A stretch of DNA of 5,831 nucleotides from an uncultured Brevundimonas sp. (GTDB lineage: Bacteria; Pseudomonadota; Alphaproteobacteria; Caulobacterales; Caulobacteraceae). The position numbers and the translations under genes were made by a program. Location of the stretch: assembly GCA_946481425.1 (NCBI GenBank), contig CAMLNT010000156.1, positions 1-5,831 of the forward strand, in the 5' to 3' direction. Under the pieces are notes generated by a model, which saw nothing but the letters and a program-made list of their open reading frames with translations, was not told the origin of the DNA and searched no databases. The stretch's first letter is position 1. Each line of letters begins with the position of its first letter. Below, in pieces: positions 1 to 5,614 of this stretch.

Positions 1-1584
1 CGCGTCTCGGAAGACGACATCGAGGAAGGCTTCATCGACGACACCGTCGATGCGGCCGACGACCAGGAAACCCGTCCGCCGGTCGTGACCATCATGGGCC
101 ACGTCGACCACGGCAAGACCTCGCTGCTGGACGCCCTTCGCACCACCGACGTGGCGGCGGGCGAAGCCGGCGGCATCACCCAGCACATCGGCGCCTATCA
201 GGTGCGCCTGGCCGACGGCCAGCGCGTGACCTTCCTGGATACGCCGGGCCACGCGGCCTTCTCGTCCATGCGCGCCCGCGGCGCCAACATCACCGACATC
301 GTCGTGCTGGTGGTGGCCGCCGACGACGGCGTGATGCCGCAGACGGCCGAGGCCATCAATCACGCCAAGGCGGCGAACGTTCCGCTGATCGTGGCGGTCA
401 ACAAGATGGACAAGCCCGACGCGAACTCGCAGCGCGTCGTCAACGAGCTGCTGCAGCACGAGATCGTGGCCGAAAGCCTCGGCGGCGACACCCAGATCAT
501 CGAGGTGTCGGCCAAGACGCGCCTGGGCCTGGACAACCTGATCGAGGCGATCCTGCTTCAGGCCGAGGTCCTGGACCTCAAGGCCAACCCGGACCGCAAC
601 GCCGACGGCGTCGTCATCGAGGCCAAGCTCGACAAGGGCCGCGGCCCGGTCGCGACCGTCCTCGTCAAGCGCGGCACCCTGAAGCGCGGCGATATCGTCG
701 TGGCCGGCTCCGCCTGGGGCCGCGTCCGCGCCCTGCTGAACGAGCGCAACGAGCAGCTGACCGAAGCCGGCCCCTCGACCCCGGTCGAGATCCTGGGCCT
801 GGACGAGGCGCCCTCGCCCGGCGACGCGATCGCCGCGGTCGAGAACGAGGCCCGCGCCCGCGAACTGACCGAGCACCGCGAGCGCAAGCGCCGCGAGAAG
901 TCTGTGTCGCCGGCGACCGCCGTGTCGCTCACCGACATGATGTCCAAGCTCCAGAACAAGAAGCTCAAGGAGCTTCCGCTGGTGCTCAAGGCGGATGTGC
1001 AGGGTTCGGCCGAAGCCATCGTCGGCTCGCTCGACAAGATGGCCACCGACGAAGTGCGCGCGCGCATCATCCATTCGGGTGTCGGCGGCATCACCGAAAG
1101 CGACGTCATGCTGGCCAAGGGCGCCGGCGCGCCGATCGTCGGCTTCAACGTCCGTGCGTCCAAGCAGGCGCGCGACCTGGCTGAGCGTGAAGGCGTCGAG
1201 ATCCGCTACTACGCGATCATCTACGACCTGCTGGACGACCTTAAGGGCGTCCTGTCGGGCCTCCTGTCGCCGATCCAGCGCGAAACCTTCCTGGGCAACG
1301 CCGAGGTCCTGCAGGTCTTCGACATCTCGAAGGTCGGCAAGATCGCGGGCTGCCGGGTCACCGAGGGCGTGGTCCGCCGCGGCGCCAAGGTCCGCATCGT
1401 GCGCGACGACGTCGTGGTTCTGGAACTGGGCACGCTCCAGACCCTCAAGCGCTTCAAGGACGACGTGGCCGAGGTCACCAACGGCTACGAGTGCGGCATG
1501 CACTTCCAGGGCTTCCAGGACATCAAGCCTGGCGACCTGATCGAATGCTTCACCGTCGAGGAAGTCGCGCGCACGCTCGACTAG
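1..1584 (+). CDS. infB: Translation initiation factor IF2, 3' part (5' end outside window)
   Basis: IF2 is the translational GTPase that brings initiator fMet-tRNA to the 30S subunit and promotes 50S joining. The frame is open from base 1, so the true start and the poorly conserved N-terminal region lie upstream; 527 codons are present, ending at TAG 1582-1584. Numbering residues from the window edge, all GTPase motifs are visible: G1 GHVDHGKT at 33-40, the G2 threonine in GGIT at 57-60, G3 DTPGH at 80-84 with the catalytic-type His84, G4 NKMD at 134-137 and G5 SAK at 170-172. Next come beta-barrel domain II, the linker and domain III (from about residue 315), and the C-terminal fMet-tRNA-binding barrel, ending in a typical GDLIECF...VARTLD stretch. 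E. coli IF2 is 890 residues, so roughly the N-terminal 40% is missing here. The acidic residues before the G domain belong to the end of the N-terminal region. No frameshift or missing motif is seen. Family identification is essentially certain. Confidence 0.98.
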   Translation, partial: RVSEDDIEEGFIDDTVDAADDQETRPPVVTIMGHVDHGKTSLLDALRTTDVAAGEAGGITQHIGAYQVRLADGQRVTFLDTPGHAAFSSMRARGANITDIVVLVVAADDGVMPQTAEAINHAKAANVPLIVAVNKMDKPDANSQRVVNELLQHEIVAESLGGDTQIIEVSAKTRLGLDNLIEAILLQAEVLDLKANPDRNADGVVIEAKLDKGRGPVATVLVKRGTLKRGDIVVAGSAWGRVRALLNERNEQLTEAGPSTPVEILGLDEAPSPGDAIAAVENEARARELTEHRERKRREKSVSPATAVSLTDMMSKLQNKKLKELPLVLKADVQGSAEAIVGSLDKMATDEVRARIIHSGVGGITESDVMLAKGAGAPIVGFNVRASKQARDLAEREGVEIRYYAIIYDLLDDLKGVLSGLLSPIQRETFLGNAEVLQVFDISKVGKIAGCRVTEGVVRRGAKVRIVRDDVVVLELGTLQTLKRFKDDVAEVTNGYECGMHFQGFQDIKPGDLIECFTVEEVARTLD

Positions 1585-1590
1585 GCCTTC

Positions 1591-1597
1591 AGGGAGA
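1591..1597 (+). promoter_or_regulatory. Ribosome binding site deciding the start of the 1605 gene
   Basis: AGGGAGA lies in the short gap after the infB stop, 7 nt before ATG 1605. No comparable purine-rich element precedes the alternative in-frame ATG at 1647, so this site favours the upstream start. Confidence 0.6.
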
Positions 1598-1604
1598 CAG
1601 GCGC

Positions 1605-2183
1605 ATGGCCCCAGAATCGCCGCGAGCGGCGGGTTTGGTCCCAGCCATGCGCCGTATCCTGCTGCTTGCCCTGCCCCTGATCGCCCTCTCCCCGATTTTT
1701 TGGGCCGCGCCAGCTCGCGCGGACGAGCGCTACTTCGCCTATGACCCGGCCAATGACGCCGCGCGGCTGATGACCCGCGGCATTACGCTTCAGGCCGAGC
1801 GCGGCCTGTTCGGCGGCACCCGCGTCGAGCGGCTGTTCGCGACCGCGGGCGCTGGCTCGGCCGGACTTGATCGCGACGAGGTCCCGGGCGGGCTGCGGGA
1901 CGTGCTCCCCGACGGCGCCGAGGAATCCAACGCCTATCTGATCGAGCAGGAAGGCACAGGGCGAGCCCTGGCGCGGGTCCTTTGTCCCAATGCCGATCAG
2001 GTCTGGCTGGTCATGGGCCGGGTGCGGCCTGTGCGCGACCTCACCATCCATGCCGTCGGCCAGACGCTGAGCGGCTCGATCGTGCTCTGCCGGACCATGG
2101 AATACCGCTACCGCGGCGAGTGGGCGCGGCCCGAAGACCAGCCCCAGACGCCGGGCGCCGCGCCCGTCCCGCCGCGGGGATGA
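1605..2183 (+). CDS. Small exported (periplasmic) protein of unknown function
   Basis: I do not recognise this family. The ORF from ATG 1605 gives 192 residues. A second in-frame ATG at 1647 would give 178 residues beginning directly with a textbook signal peptide: MRR, then a hydrophobic core rich in Leu/Ile/Ala, then APARA with likely cleavage before DE. I chose 1605 because it has a good Shine-Dalgarno; the price is a 14-residue extension ahead of the signal peptide, so 1647 remains possible. The mature part is about 150 residues, has no further membrane segment, contains two cysteines (127 and 162, numbered from 1605) that could form a periplasmic disulfide, and ends in a Pro-rich tail. 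Tryptophan/tyrosine-rich strands near the C-terminus suggest a small beta domain, which is inference. It starts 20 nt after infB and its TGA overlaps the next ATG by four bases (ATGA), so it is probably translated with its neighbours. Export is well supported; function is unknown. Confidence 0.75.
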   Translation: MAPESPRAAGLVPAMRRILLLALPLIALSPIFWAAPARADERYFAYDPANDAARLMTRGITLQAERGLFGGTRVERLFATAGAGSAGLDRDEVPGGLRDVLPDGAEESNAYLIEQEGTGRALARVLCPNADQVWLVMGRVRPVRDLTIHAVGQTLSGSIVLCRTMEYRYRGEWARPEDQPQTPGAAPVPPRG

Positions 2184-2905
2184 TGCCCCTGGTGCTGTCC
2201 GGACTTCGGCTCCGGACACTGTGGATCGCGACCGCGCTGGCGCTCCTGCTGGCCGGGATGGGCAGCTGGACCCGACCACCCGATCCCGACCTGGTCCGCG
2301 CGGACGGCGCGGAGGGCGTCGAAATCTGGGTCCTCGACAACGGCTTTCACACGGACCTGGCCGTGCCACGGGCGGCGCTGGAGGCCCGAGCCGGTCCGTT
2401 GGGCGATGCGGTCCGCGCCCTGCCTTCTTCGGACTGGGTGCTCGTCGGCTGGGGCGACGCGCGCTTCTATGTCGATACGCGACCGATCGGCTCAAGGCTG
2501 CCGGACGGCGCGCGCGCCTTTTTCCGCCCCGGTAATCCGTCGGTCGTCATGCTGGACCCTTCGGACGCGAACCCGGCGACGGCCTATGCGCCGGGTGTGG
2601 CCCATCCCATCCATCTGTCCCGGCGAGGCTTTTCGGGCCTGACCAACCGCCTCGAGGCTTCGCTTGCGATCCGTGACGGCTCGGTCGTGGCAGGGCCGCC
2701 AGCCGAGCGCGGGGATGCGCGCTTTTTCCACAGCGTCGAAACCTTCTGGATAGGGCATCTCTGCAACCACTGGGCGGGTGAGTTATTGCATGCGGGCGGC
2801 TTGCCCCTGCGCCCGGTCCGGTCGATTGTCTCGGCTGAGATCGTGCGCATGGCGCAGCGGTCGCAGGATACGGGACGACCGGCGCTGAACGCCGGATCCG
2901 AGTGA
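2180..2905 (+). CDS. DUF2459 / TIGR02117-type membrane-anchored protein
   Basis: This is a 241-residue protein resembling the conserved hypothetical family DUF2459 (TIGR02117, first noted near urease genes). I recognised it from its motif set: NGFHTDL at 54-60, GWGD at 90-93 followed by FY at 96-97, His142 and His145, and CNHWAGELL at 195-203 followed by a GLPLRPV stretch. The N-terminus has one hydrophobic segment (about 14-30) and no clear cleavage site, so a membrane anchor with the domain outside the cytoplasm is likely. The function of the family is not established. The invariant-looking His57 near the start and Cys195 near the end recall the circularly permuted NlpC/P60 (papain-like) arrangement, but that is inference. 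ATG 2180 overlaps the upstream TGA (ATGA), indicating translational coupling; ATG 2183 directly follows as an alternative start. A rare TTA leucine codon occurs at 2783 in this GC-rich context. The family call is from remembered motifs, not a search. Confidence 0.82.
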   Translation: MMPLVLSGLRLRTLWIATALALLLAGMGSWTRPPDPDLVRADGAEGVEIWVLDNGFHTDLAVPRAALEARAGPLGDAVRALPSSDWVLVGWGDARFYVDTRPIGSRLPDGARAFFRPGNPSVVMLDPSDANPATAYAPGVAHPIHLSRRGFSGLTNRLEASLAIRDGSVVAGPPAERGDARFFHSVETFWIGHLCNHWAGELLHAGGLPLRPVRSIVSAEIVRMAQRSQDTGRPALNAGSE

Positions 2906-2913
2906 GGACGACG

Positions 2914-3693
2914 ATGCGCAGTCTGGCGACTCTGGTGGGCATGACCGCGGCCCTTTCGCTGGCCGCCTGCCAGGGAGACGCTGCATCCGGAGAGGAGGCG
3001 GTCGTCTCGACCGGCGCCGCCGAGGACGAGGTCGCCGCGCCGGAGCTGTCGCAGGAAGAAGCGACCGCTCTCGCCTTCCGCGCCGCGTGGGACGCGGCCG
3101 CGCCCGTCACCGCCTCCGACCCCCGAGCTGCGGACGAGGACGACGATCTGTGGCCGGAGCCCGTCGAAGGCTCTTTCGAATTCCGGGAGGGCCAGGTCGT
3201 ACAGTTGGGAACCGAGATGTTCGCCTTCATCTCCAGCGGCCATGTCGAGGGCGGCGGCCACAGCACGCCGGGGGCCCTGGCCGTCCACTATCTTCGCCGC
3301 GAGGGTGACGGTTTCCGCCGCGTCGAGGTGCCGCCGATGTTCATCGCGGGCGGTTCGTCGGGGCAGCCGCCGTCGTTCGAGATCCGCCTGGACCTGACGC
3401 CGGCCCCGGCCCTCGTGATCGAGTCCGGCATGACCAACCAGGGCGAGACCTGCACGGTCATCGACCTGATCGAACTGACCCCTAGCCACCCGGTCATCCG
3501 CGCGCTGGACATTCCGGCGGCCCACGAGGGCCCGGAGGCCGAGGACAACTGGACGGGGGAACTGACGGCCGGTCGCCGCGGCCGGGACTTCAGCGTCCAG
3601 TACGCCGGAGCGTCAGACGCCCGCGCGACCTGGATCCTGACCGACATCGGCACCTACCGGGCCCAGGGCCAGCCCCGCCTGCCGGGCTGCTGA
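2914..3693 (+). CDS. Putative lipoprotein of unknown function
   Basis: The 259-residue product from ATG 2914 begins with a short signal peptide and a lipobox LAAC at 16-19, predicting lipidation at Cys19. Gln at +2 argues for outer-membrane rather than inner-membrane retention, by the Lol rule known from E. coli. Residues 20 to about 80 are acidic, Ala/Glu/Asp-rich and probably a flexible linker. Residues from about 84 onward look like a compact beta-rich domain with alternating hydrophobic strands, a Gly/His-rich turn (109-116) and two cysteines (180 and the final residue 259) that could pair. I do not recognise this domain. ATG 2914 is preferred over GTG 2902, which overlaps the previous stop, because TGAGGA at 2903-2908 is correctly placed as Shine-Dalgarno and gives a standard signal peptide length. 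It lies 8 nt after the DUF2459 gene and ends 91 nt before rbfA, closing the envelope trio. Lipoprotein status is fairly secure; function is unknown. Confidence 0.8.
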   Translation: MRSLATLVGMTAALSLAACQGDAASGEEAVVSTGAAEDEVAAPELSQEEATALAFRAAWDAAAPVTASDPRAADEDDDLWPEPVEGSFEFREGQVVQLGTEMFAFISSGHVEGGGHSTPGALAVHYLRREGDGFRRVEVPPMFIAGGSSGQPPSFEIRLDLTPAPALVIESGMTNQGETCTVIDLIELTPSHPVIRALDIPAAHEGPEAEDNWTGELTAGRRGRDFSVQYAGASDARATWILTDIGTYRAQGQPRLPGC

Positions 3694-3701
3694 TCTGGAC
3701 A

Positions 3702-3730
3702 GGGCGCGTCCGGAGGCCTAGATCGCGCCC
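3702..3730 (+). other. Potential RNA hairpin after the lipoprotein gene
   Basis: GGGCGCG at 3702-3708 is exactly complementary to CGCGCCC at 3724-3730, enclosing a 15-nt loop. It begins 9 nt after the lipoprotein stop. The bases that follow are C-rich with only scattered T, so it is not a classical intrinsic terminator. It could be a weak terminator, an RNA-processing site or mRNA 3'-end protection, or a chance pairing in GC-rich DNA. Confidence 0.35.
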
Positions 3731-3739
3731 CCTTCCCGA

Positions 3740-3765
3740 GCCGCGCGGGTCCGATCCCCGGCGGC
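3740..3765 (+). other. Potential RNA hairpin upstream of rbfA
   Basis: GCCGC at 3740-3744 pairs with GCGGC at 3761-3765, and after one bulged G (3745) CGGG at 3746-3749 pairs with CCCG at 3757-3760, leaving a 7-nt loop. The stem ends 9 nt before the rbfA Shine-Dalgarno (GGAG, 3775-3778). It could affect rbfA translation or be an inter-cistronic processing element; the sequence alone does not decide, and chance pairing is common at this GC content. Confidence 0.3.
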
Positions 3766-3784
3766 CCCAGCATTGGAGCGCGCC

Positions 3785-4219
3785 ATGAGCCGCCATCGCC
3801 ACAACGACAAGGCCCAGACCGGCCCCAGCCAGCGCCAGCTGCGCGCAGGCGAACTCATCCGTCATGCCCTCGTCGAGGTCCTGCGCGAGGAAGAGATCCA
3901 CGATCCGGCGCTGAAGGGCGTCTCGGTGACGGTCACCGAGGTGCGTCTGAGCCCCGACCTGAAGCACGCCACCTGTTTCGTGGAGCCGCTCGGCGCCGGT
4001 GTCGAGGGCGATGTCGCCGCGCACGTCGAGGAGATCATCAAGGCTCTGAACGCACATTCCAAATTCCTGCGCGGCGTACTGGGCCGGCATATCGACATGA
4101 AGTTCACCCCGGACCTGCGTTTCCGCCACGACGAAAGCTTCAACGCCGCCAGCCAAATGGACCGGCTGTTCAACGACCCGCGCGTGCGCCGCGACCTCGA
4201 CGCCGCGGACGAGGACTGA
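3785..4219 (+). CDS. rbfA: 30S ribosome-binding factor RbfA
   Basis: RbfA is a small KH-fold assembly factor that binds the pre-30S subunit near helix 1 of 16S rRNA and is needed for late maturation and cold growth. The 144-residue product (E. coli: 133) shows the family pattern: a basic N-terminus, [19 protein letters not shown] in the first helix (about residues 21-39), [20 protein letters not shown] with the following ATCFVEPL strand, a helix with [16 protein letters not shown] (about 87-102) and the strand [13 protein letters not shown]. The acidic C-terminal tail is typical of alphaproteobacteria. ATG 3785 is preceded by GGAG at 3775-3778, 6 nt upstream; the in-frame TTG 3773 overlaps this site and is rejected. 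The stop TGA shares its last base with the truB ATG. The 91-nt gap upstream, with two potential hairpins, separates it from the envelope genes. Identification is confident. Confidence 0.96.
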   Translation: MSRHRHNDKAQTGPSQRQLRAGELIRHALVEVLREEEIHDPALKGVSVTVTEVRLSPDLKHATCFVEPLGAGVEGDVAAHVEEIIKALNAHSKFLRGVLGRHIDMKFTPDLRFRHDESFNAASQMDRLFNDPRVRRDLDAADED

Positions 4220-5154
4220 TGGCCCGCAGGAAGCGTGGCCAGCCCATCCACGGCTGGGTCTGCCTCGACAAGCCCTTGGGCATGGGATCGACGGAGGCGG
4301 TCACCCGCATCCGTCGCCTGTTCGACGCCCAGAAGGCGGGCCATGCCGGCACGCTCGATCCGCTGGCATCGGGAATCCTGCCGATCGCGCTCGGCGAGGC
4401 GACCAAGACTGTCCCGTTCATGATGGACGCGAGGAAGGTCTATCGCTTCTCGATCGAGTGGGGCGCCTCGACCACGACGCTGGACCGCGAGGGCGAGGTC
4501 ACGGGACGGTCAGATGTGAGGCCGACCTTGGACGCCGTCCGCGCCGCCCTCCCCGCCTTCATCGGCGAGATCGATCAGGTCCCACCCGTCTATTCGGCGA
4601 TCAAGGTGGGCGGCGAGCGCGCCTATGACCTGGCGCGAGACGGGATCGCGGTCGAACTGAGGTCGCGACCCGTGACCATCCACGAGGCGACCGTCACCGA
4701 CGCCCCGGACGCCGACCATGTCGAAATCACCGTCCTGACAGGCAAGGGTGTCTATATCCGCTCGCTGGCCCGCGACCTGGCGGCGATGCTGGGCGCCGAG
4801 GGCCACGTCTCGGCGCTCCGGCGCGAGCGGGTCGGGCCTTTCTCGCTCGAAAACGCCATGGGGCTGGATTTTCTGGAGGATCTGGTGCATAGGAGCGCCG
4901 CCTCGGAGGGCCTGCTTCCGATCACGACCGCTCTGGACGACATCCCGGACCTGGCCGTGACCGACGAAGACGCCTTCCGGCTGAGGCAGGGACGATCCAT
5001 CGTTCTCCTTCCCCGGCAAGTGGAAGCGTTGTCAGCCCGGCTCACGCCCGGTTCGATCCTCGTTTCCGCGATGCAGGGGGATGATCCGGTGGCCCTGTGC
5101 AGCCTGCAGGCCGGACGGCTTCAGCCGGACCGTGTTTTCAACCTCCAAACCTAA
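4219..5154 (+). CDS. truB: tRNA pseudouridine(55) synthase TruB
   Basis: TruB isomerises uridine 55 in the T-loop of nearly all tRNAs to pseudouridine and also acts as a tRNA-folding chaperone in the cytoplasm. The 311-residue length matches E. coli (314). Visible landmarks are the N-terminal [14 protein letters not shown] stretch (12-25), the catalytic motif [12 protein letters not shown] at 41-52 with the nucleophile Asp47, the [16 protein letters not shown] segment in the middle, and [12 protein letters not shown], which is the conserved arginine-containing motif of the active site. The C-terminal part (about 235-311) corresponds to a small PUA-like/TruB-C extension and is less conserved. 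The start ATG 4219 shares one base with the rbfA stop (TGATG), so translation is likely coupled, and no separate strong Shine-Dalgarno is needed. The stop TAA 5152-5154 runs into the rpsO ribosome binding site. No unusual residues are seen. Confidence 0.97.
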   Translation: MARRKRGQPIHGWVCLDKPLGMGSTEAVTRIRRLFDAQKAGHAGTLDPLASGILPIALGEATKTVPFMMDARKVYRFSIEWGASTTTLDREGEVTGRSDVRPTLDAVRAALPAFIGEIDQVPPVYSAIKVGGERAYDLARDGIAVELRSRPVTIHEATVTDAPDADHVEITVLTGKGVYIRSLARDLAAMLGAEGHVSALRRERVGPFSLENAMGLDFLEDLVHRSAASEGLLPITTALDDIPDLAVTDEDAFRLRQGRSIVLLPRQVEALSARLTPGSILVSAMQGDDPVALCSLQAGRLQPDRVFNLQT

Positions 5155-5159
5155 GGAGA
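5143..5159 (+). promoter_or_regulatory. rpsO Shine-Dalgarno with a possible pairing partner
   Basis: AAGGAGA at 5153-5159 is a strong ribosome binding site 5 nt before ATG 5165 and overlaps the truB stop codon. CTCC at 5143-5146 is complementary to the GGAG core (5155-5158) across an 8-nt loop, so a weak sequestering hairpin is possible. A second small stem, CGGC 5116-5119 with GCCG 5124-5127 around a TTCA loop, lies just upstream. The RBS is clear; the regulatory pairing is only a possibility. Confidence 0.5.
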
Positions 5160-5164
5160 CCACG

Positions 5165-5434
5165 ATGTCGATCACTGCCGAGCGCAAGAGCGCCGTCATC
5201 GCCGACAACGCCCGCACCGAGGGCGACACGGGTGGAGCCGAGGTCCAGATCGCGATCCTGTCGGAACGCATCGCCAACCTGACCGAGCACTTCAAGACCC
5301 ACAAGAAGGACAACCACTCGCGTCGCGGCCTGCTCAAGATGGTCTCGCAGCGTCGTCGCCTTCTGAACTACCTCAAGAAGTCCGATGAGAGCCGTTATGC
5401 GGCGATCATCGCCAAGCTGGGCCTGCGCCGCTAA
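5165..5434 (+). CDS. rpsO: 30S ribosomal protein S15
   Basis: S15 is a primary binding protein of the 16S rRNA central domain, binding the helix 20-21-22 junction, and it contributes an intersubunit bridge. The 89-residue product is exactly the usual length. It shows the expected all-helical pattern: the N-terminal MSITAERK helix, [19 protein letters not shown] in which the Gly/Glu/Gln residues contact r[22 protein letters not shown] with the conserved HKKD..SRRGL rRNA-binding loop (about residues 45-57), and the C-terminal [10 protein letters not shown]...[12 protein letters not shown]. It has the strongest Shine-Dalgarno in the window (AAGGAGA, 5 nt before the ATG), as expected for a highly expressed ribosomal protein. 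In E. coli S15 represses its own translation through its mRNA leader; whether that happens here cannot be read directly. It lies 10 nt after truB and 180 nt before pnp, and is followed directly by GC-rich hairpins. Confidence 0.98.
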   Translation: MSITAERKSAVIADNARTEGDTGGAEVQIAILSERIANLTEHFKTHKKDNHSRRGLLKMVSQRRRLLNYLKKSDESRYAAIIAKLGLRR

Positions 5435-5448
5435 GGCCGGGACCGCGA

Positions 5449-5471
5449 AAGGGGCCCCTCGCGGGCCCCTT
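5449..5471 (+). terminator. GC-rich hairpin after rpsO, possible partial terminator
   Basis: AAGGGGCCC at 5449-5457 is perfectly complementary to GGGCCCCTT at 5463-5471, with the 5-nt loop CTCGC: a 9-bp stem only 14 nt after the rpsO stop. The sequence after the stem (CGTACATCC) has no T-run beyond the two in the stem, so termination would be weak. It may instead stabilise the rpsO mRNA 3' end or attenuate read-through into pnp. Confidence 0.45.
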
Positions 5472-5487
5472 CGTACATCCGCGAGGG
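5456..5487 (+). promoter_or_regulatory. Alternative hairpin that competes with the post-rpsO stem
   Basis: CCCTCGCGG at 5456-5464 is exactly complementary to CCGCGAGGG at 5479-5487 (9 bp, 14-nt loop). It uses the loop and part of both arms of the 5449-5471 hairpin, so the two structures cannot form together. GGGCCC also occurs three times (5452-5457, 5463-5468, 5485-5490) and each copy can pair with any other. A switch is conceivable, but no ligand or protein input is evident. Confidence 0.35.
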
Positions 5488-5493
5488 CCCTGA

Positions 5494-5547
5494 TCGGTCC
5501 TCCCCCTTATGTCCGGCCGCCATGGGGCGGCCGGATTCATGGACCGA
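5494..5547 (+). promoter_or_regulatory. Long composite stem-loop in the pnp leader, possible RNase III/PNPase control site
   Basis: A perfect 10-bp stem (TCCGGCCGCC 5512-5521 with GGCGGCCGGA 5526-5535, loop ATGG) is extended by ATG 5509-5511 pairing with CAT 5538-5540 across a 2-nt bulge. TCGGTCC 5494-5500 then pairs with GGACCGA 5541-5547 across an 8-nt one-sided internal loop. About 20 bp in all point to a real RNA structure rather than chance. In E. coli the pnp leader carries a long stem-loop cut by RNase III, after which PNPase represses its own synthesis; the position here, between rpsO and pnp, is the same. That it has the same role is inference. Confidence 0.6.
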
Positions 5548-5614
5548 AGGACTGAAATCCCGCCCGTCCGCGCCCGCAGGGAATCCGCCCGCGGGGACAC
5601 GAAAGACCAAAAAC

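Noticed and set aside
558..1163. A 201-codon open frame on the - strand within infB
   Set aside because: It lies wholly inside the conserved IF2 reading frame and is Ser/Arg/Ala-rich with no domain signal.
995..1540. A 181-codon + strand open frame overlapping infB in another frame
   Set aside because: Arg/Ser/Ala-rich shadow of the conserved IF2 C-terminal domain.
1581..2495. A 304-codon open frame on the - strand opposite the exported-protein gene
   Set aside because: Its composition is dominated by Arg, Pro and Gly, as for a shadow frame, and the + strand has a signal peptide and coupled stop/start that explain the region.
2902..2913. GTG 2902 as start of the lipoprotein
   Set aside because: It would overlap the Shine-Dalgarno TGAGGA and lacks one of its own; ATG 2914 gives a standard lipoprotein signal length.
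2584..3525. A 313-codon open frame on the - strand across the DUF2459-type and lipoprotein genes
   Set aside because: It is antisense to two genes with good export signals and ribosome binding sites, its translation is Arg/Gly/Ala-rich with no recognisable domain, and long antisense frames are expected in GC-rich coding DNA.
3773..3784. TTG 3773 as start of rbfA
   Set aside because: It overlaps the GGAG ribosome binding site of ATG 3785, and the RbfA N-terminus is satisfied from the ATG.
5435..5614. A separate pnp promoter in the rpsO-pnp gap
   Set aside because: CTTATG at 5506-5511 loosely resembles a -10 box but has no -35 partner at the right distance, so no promoter is called.
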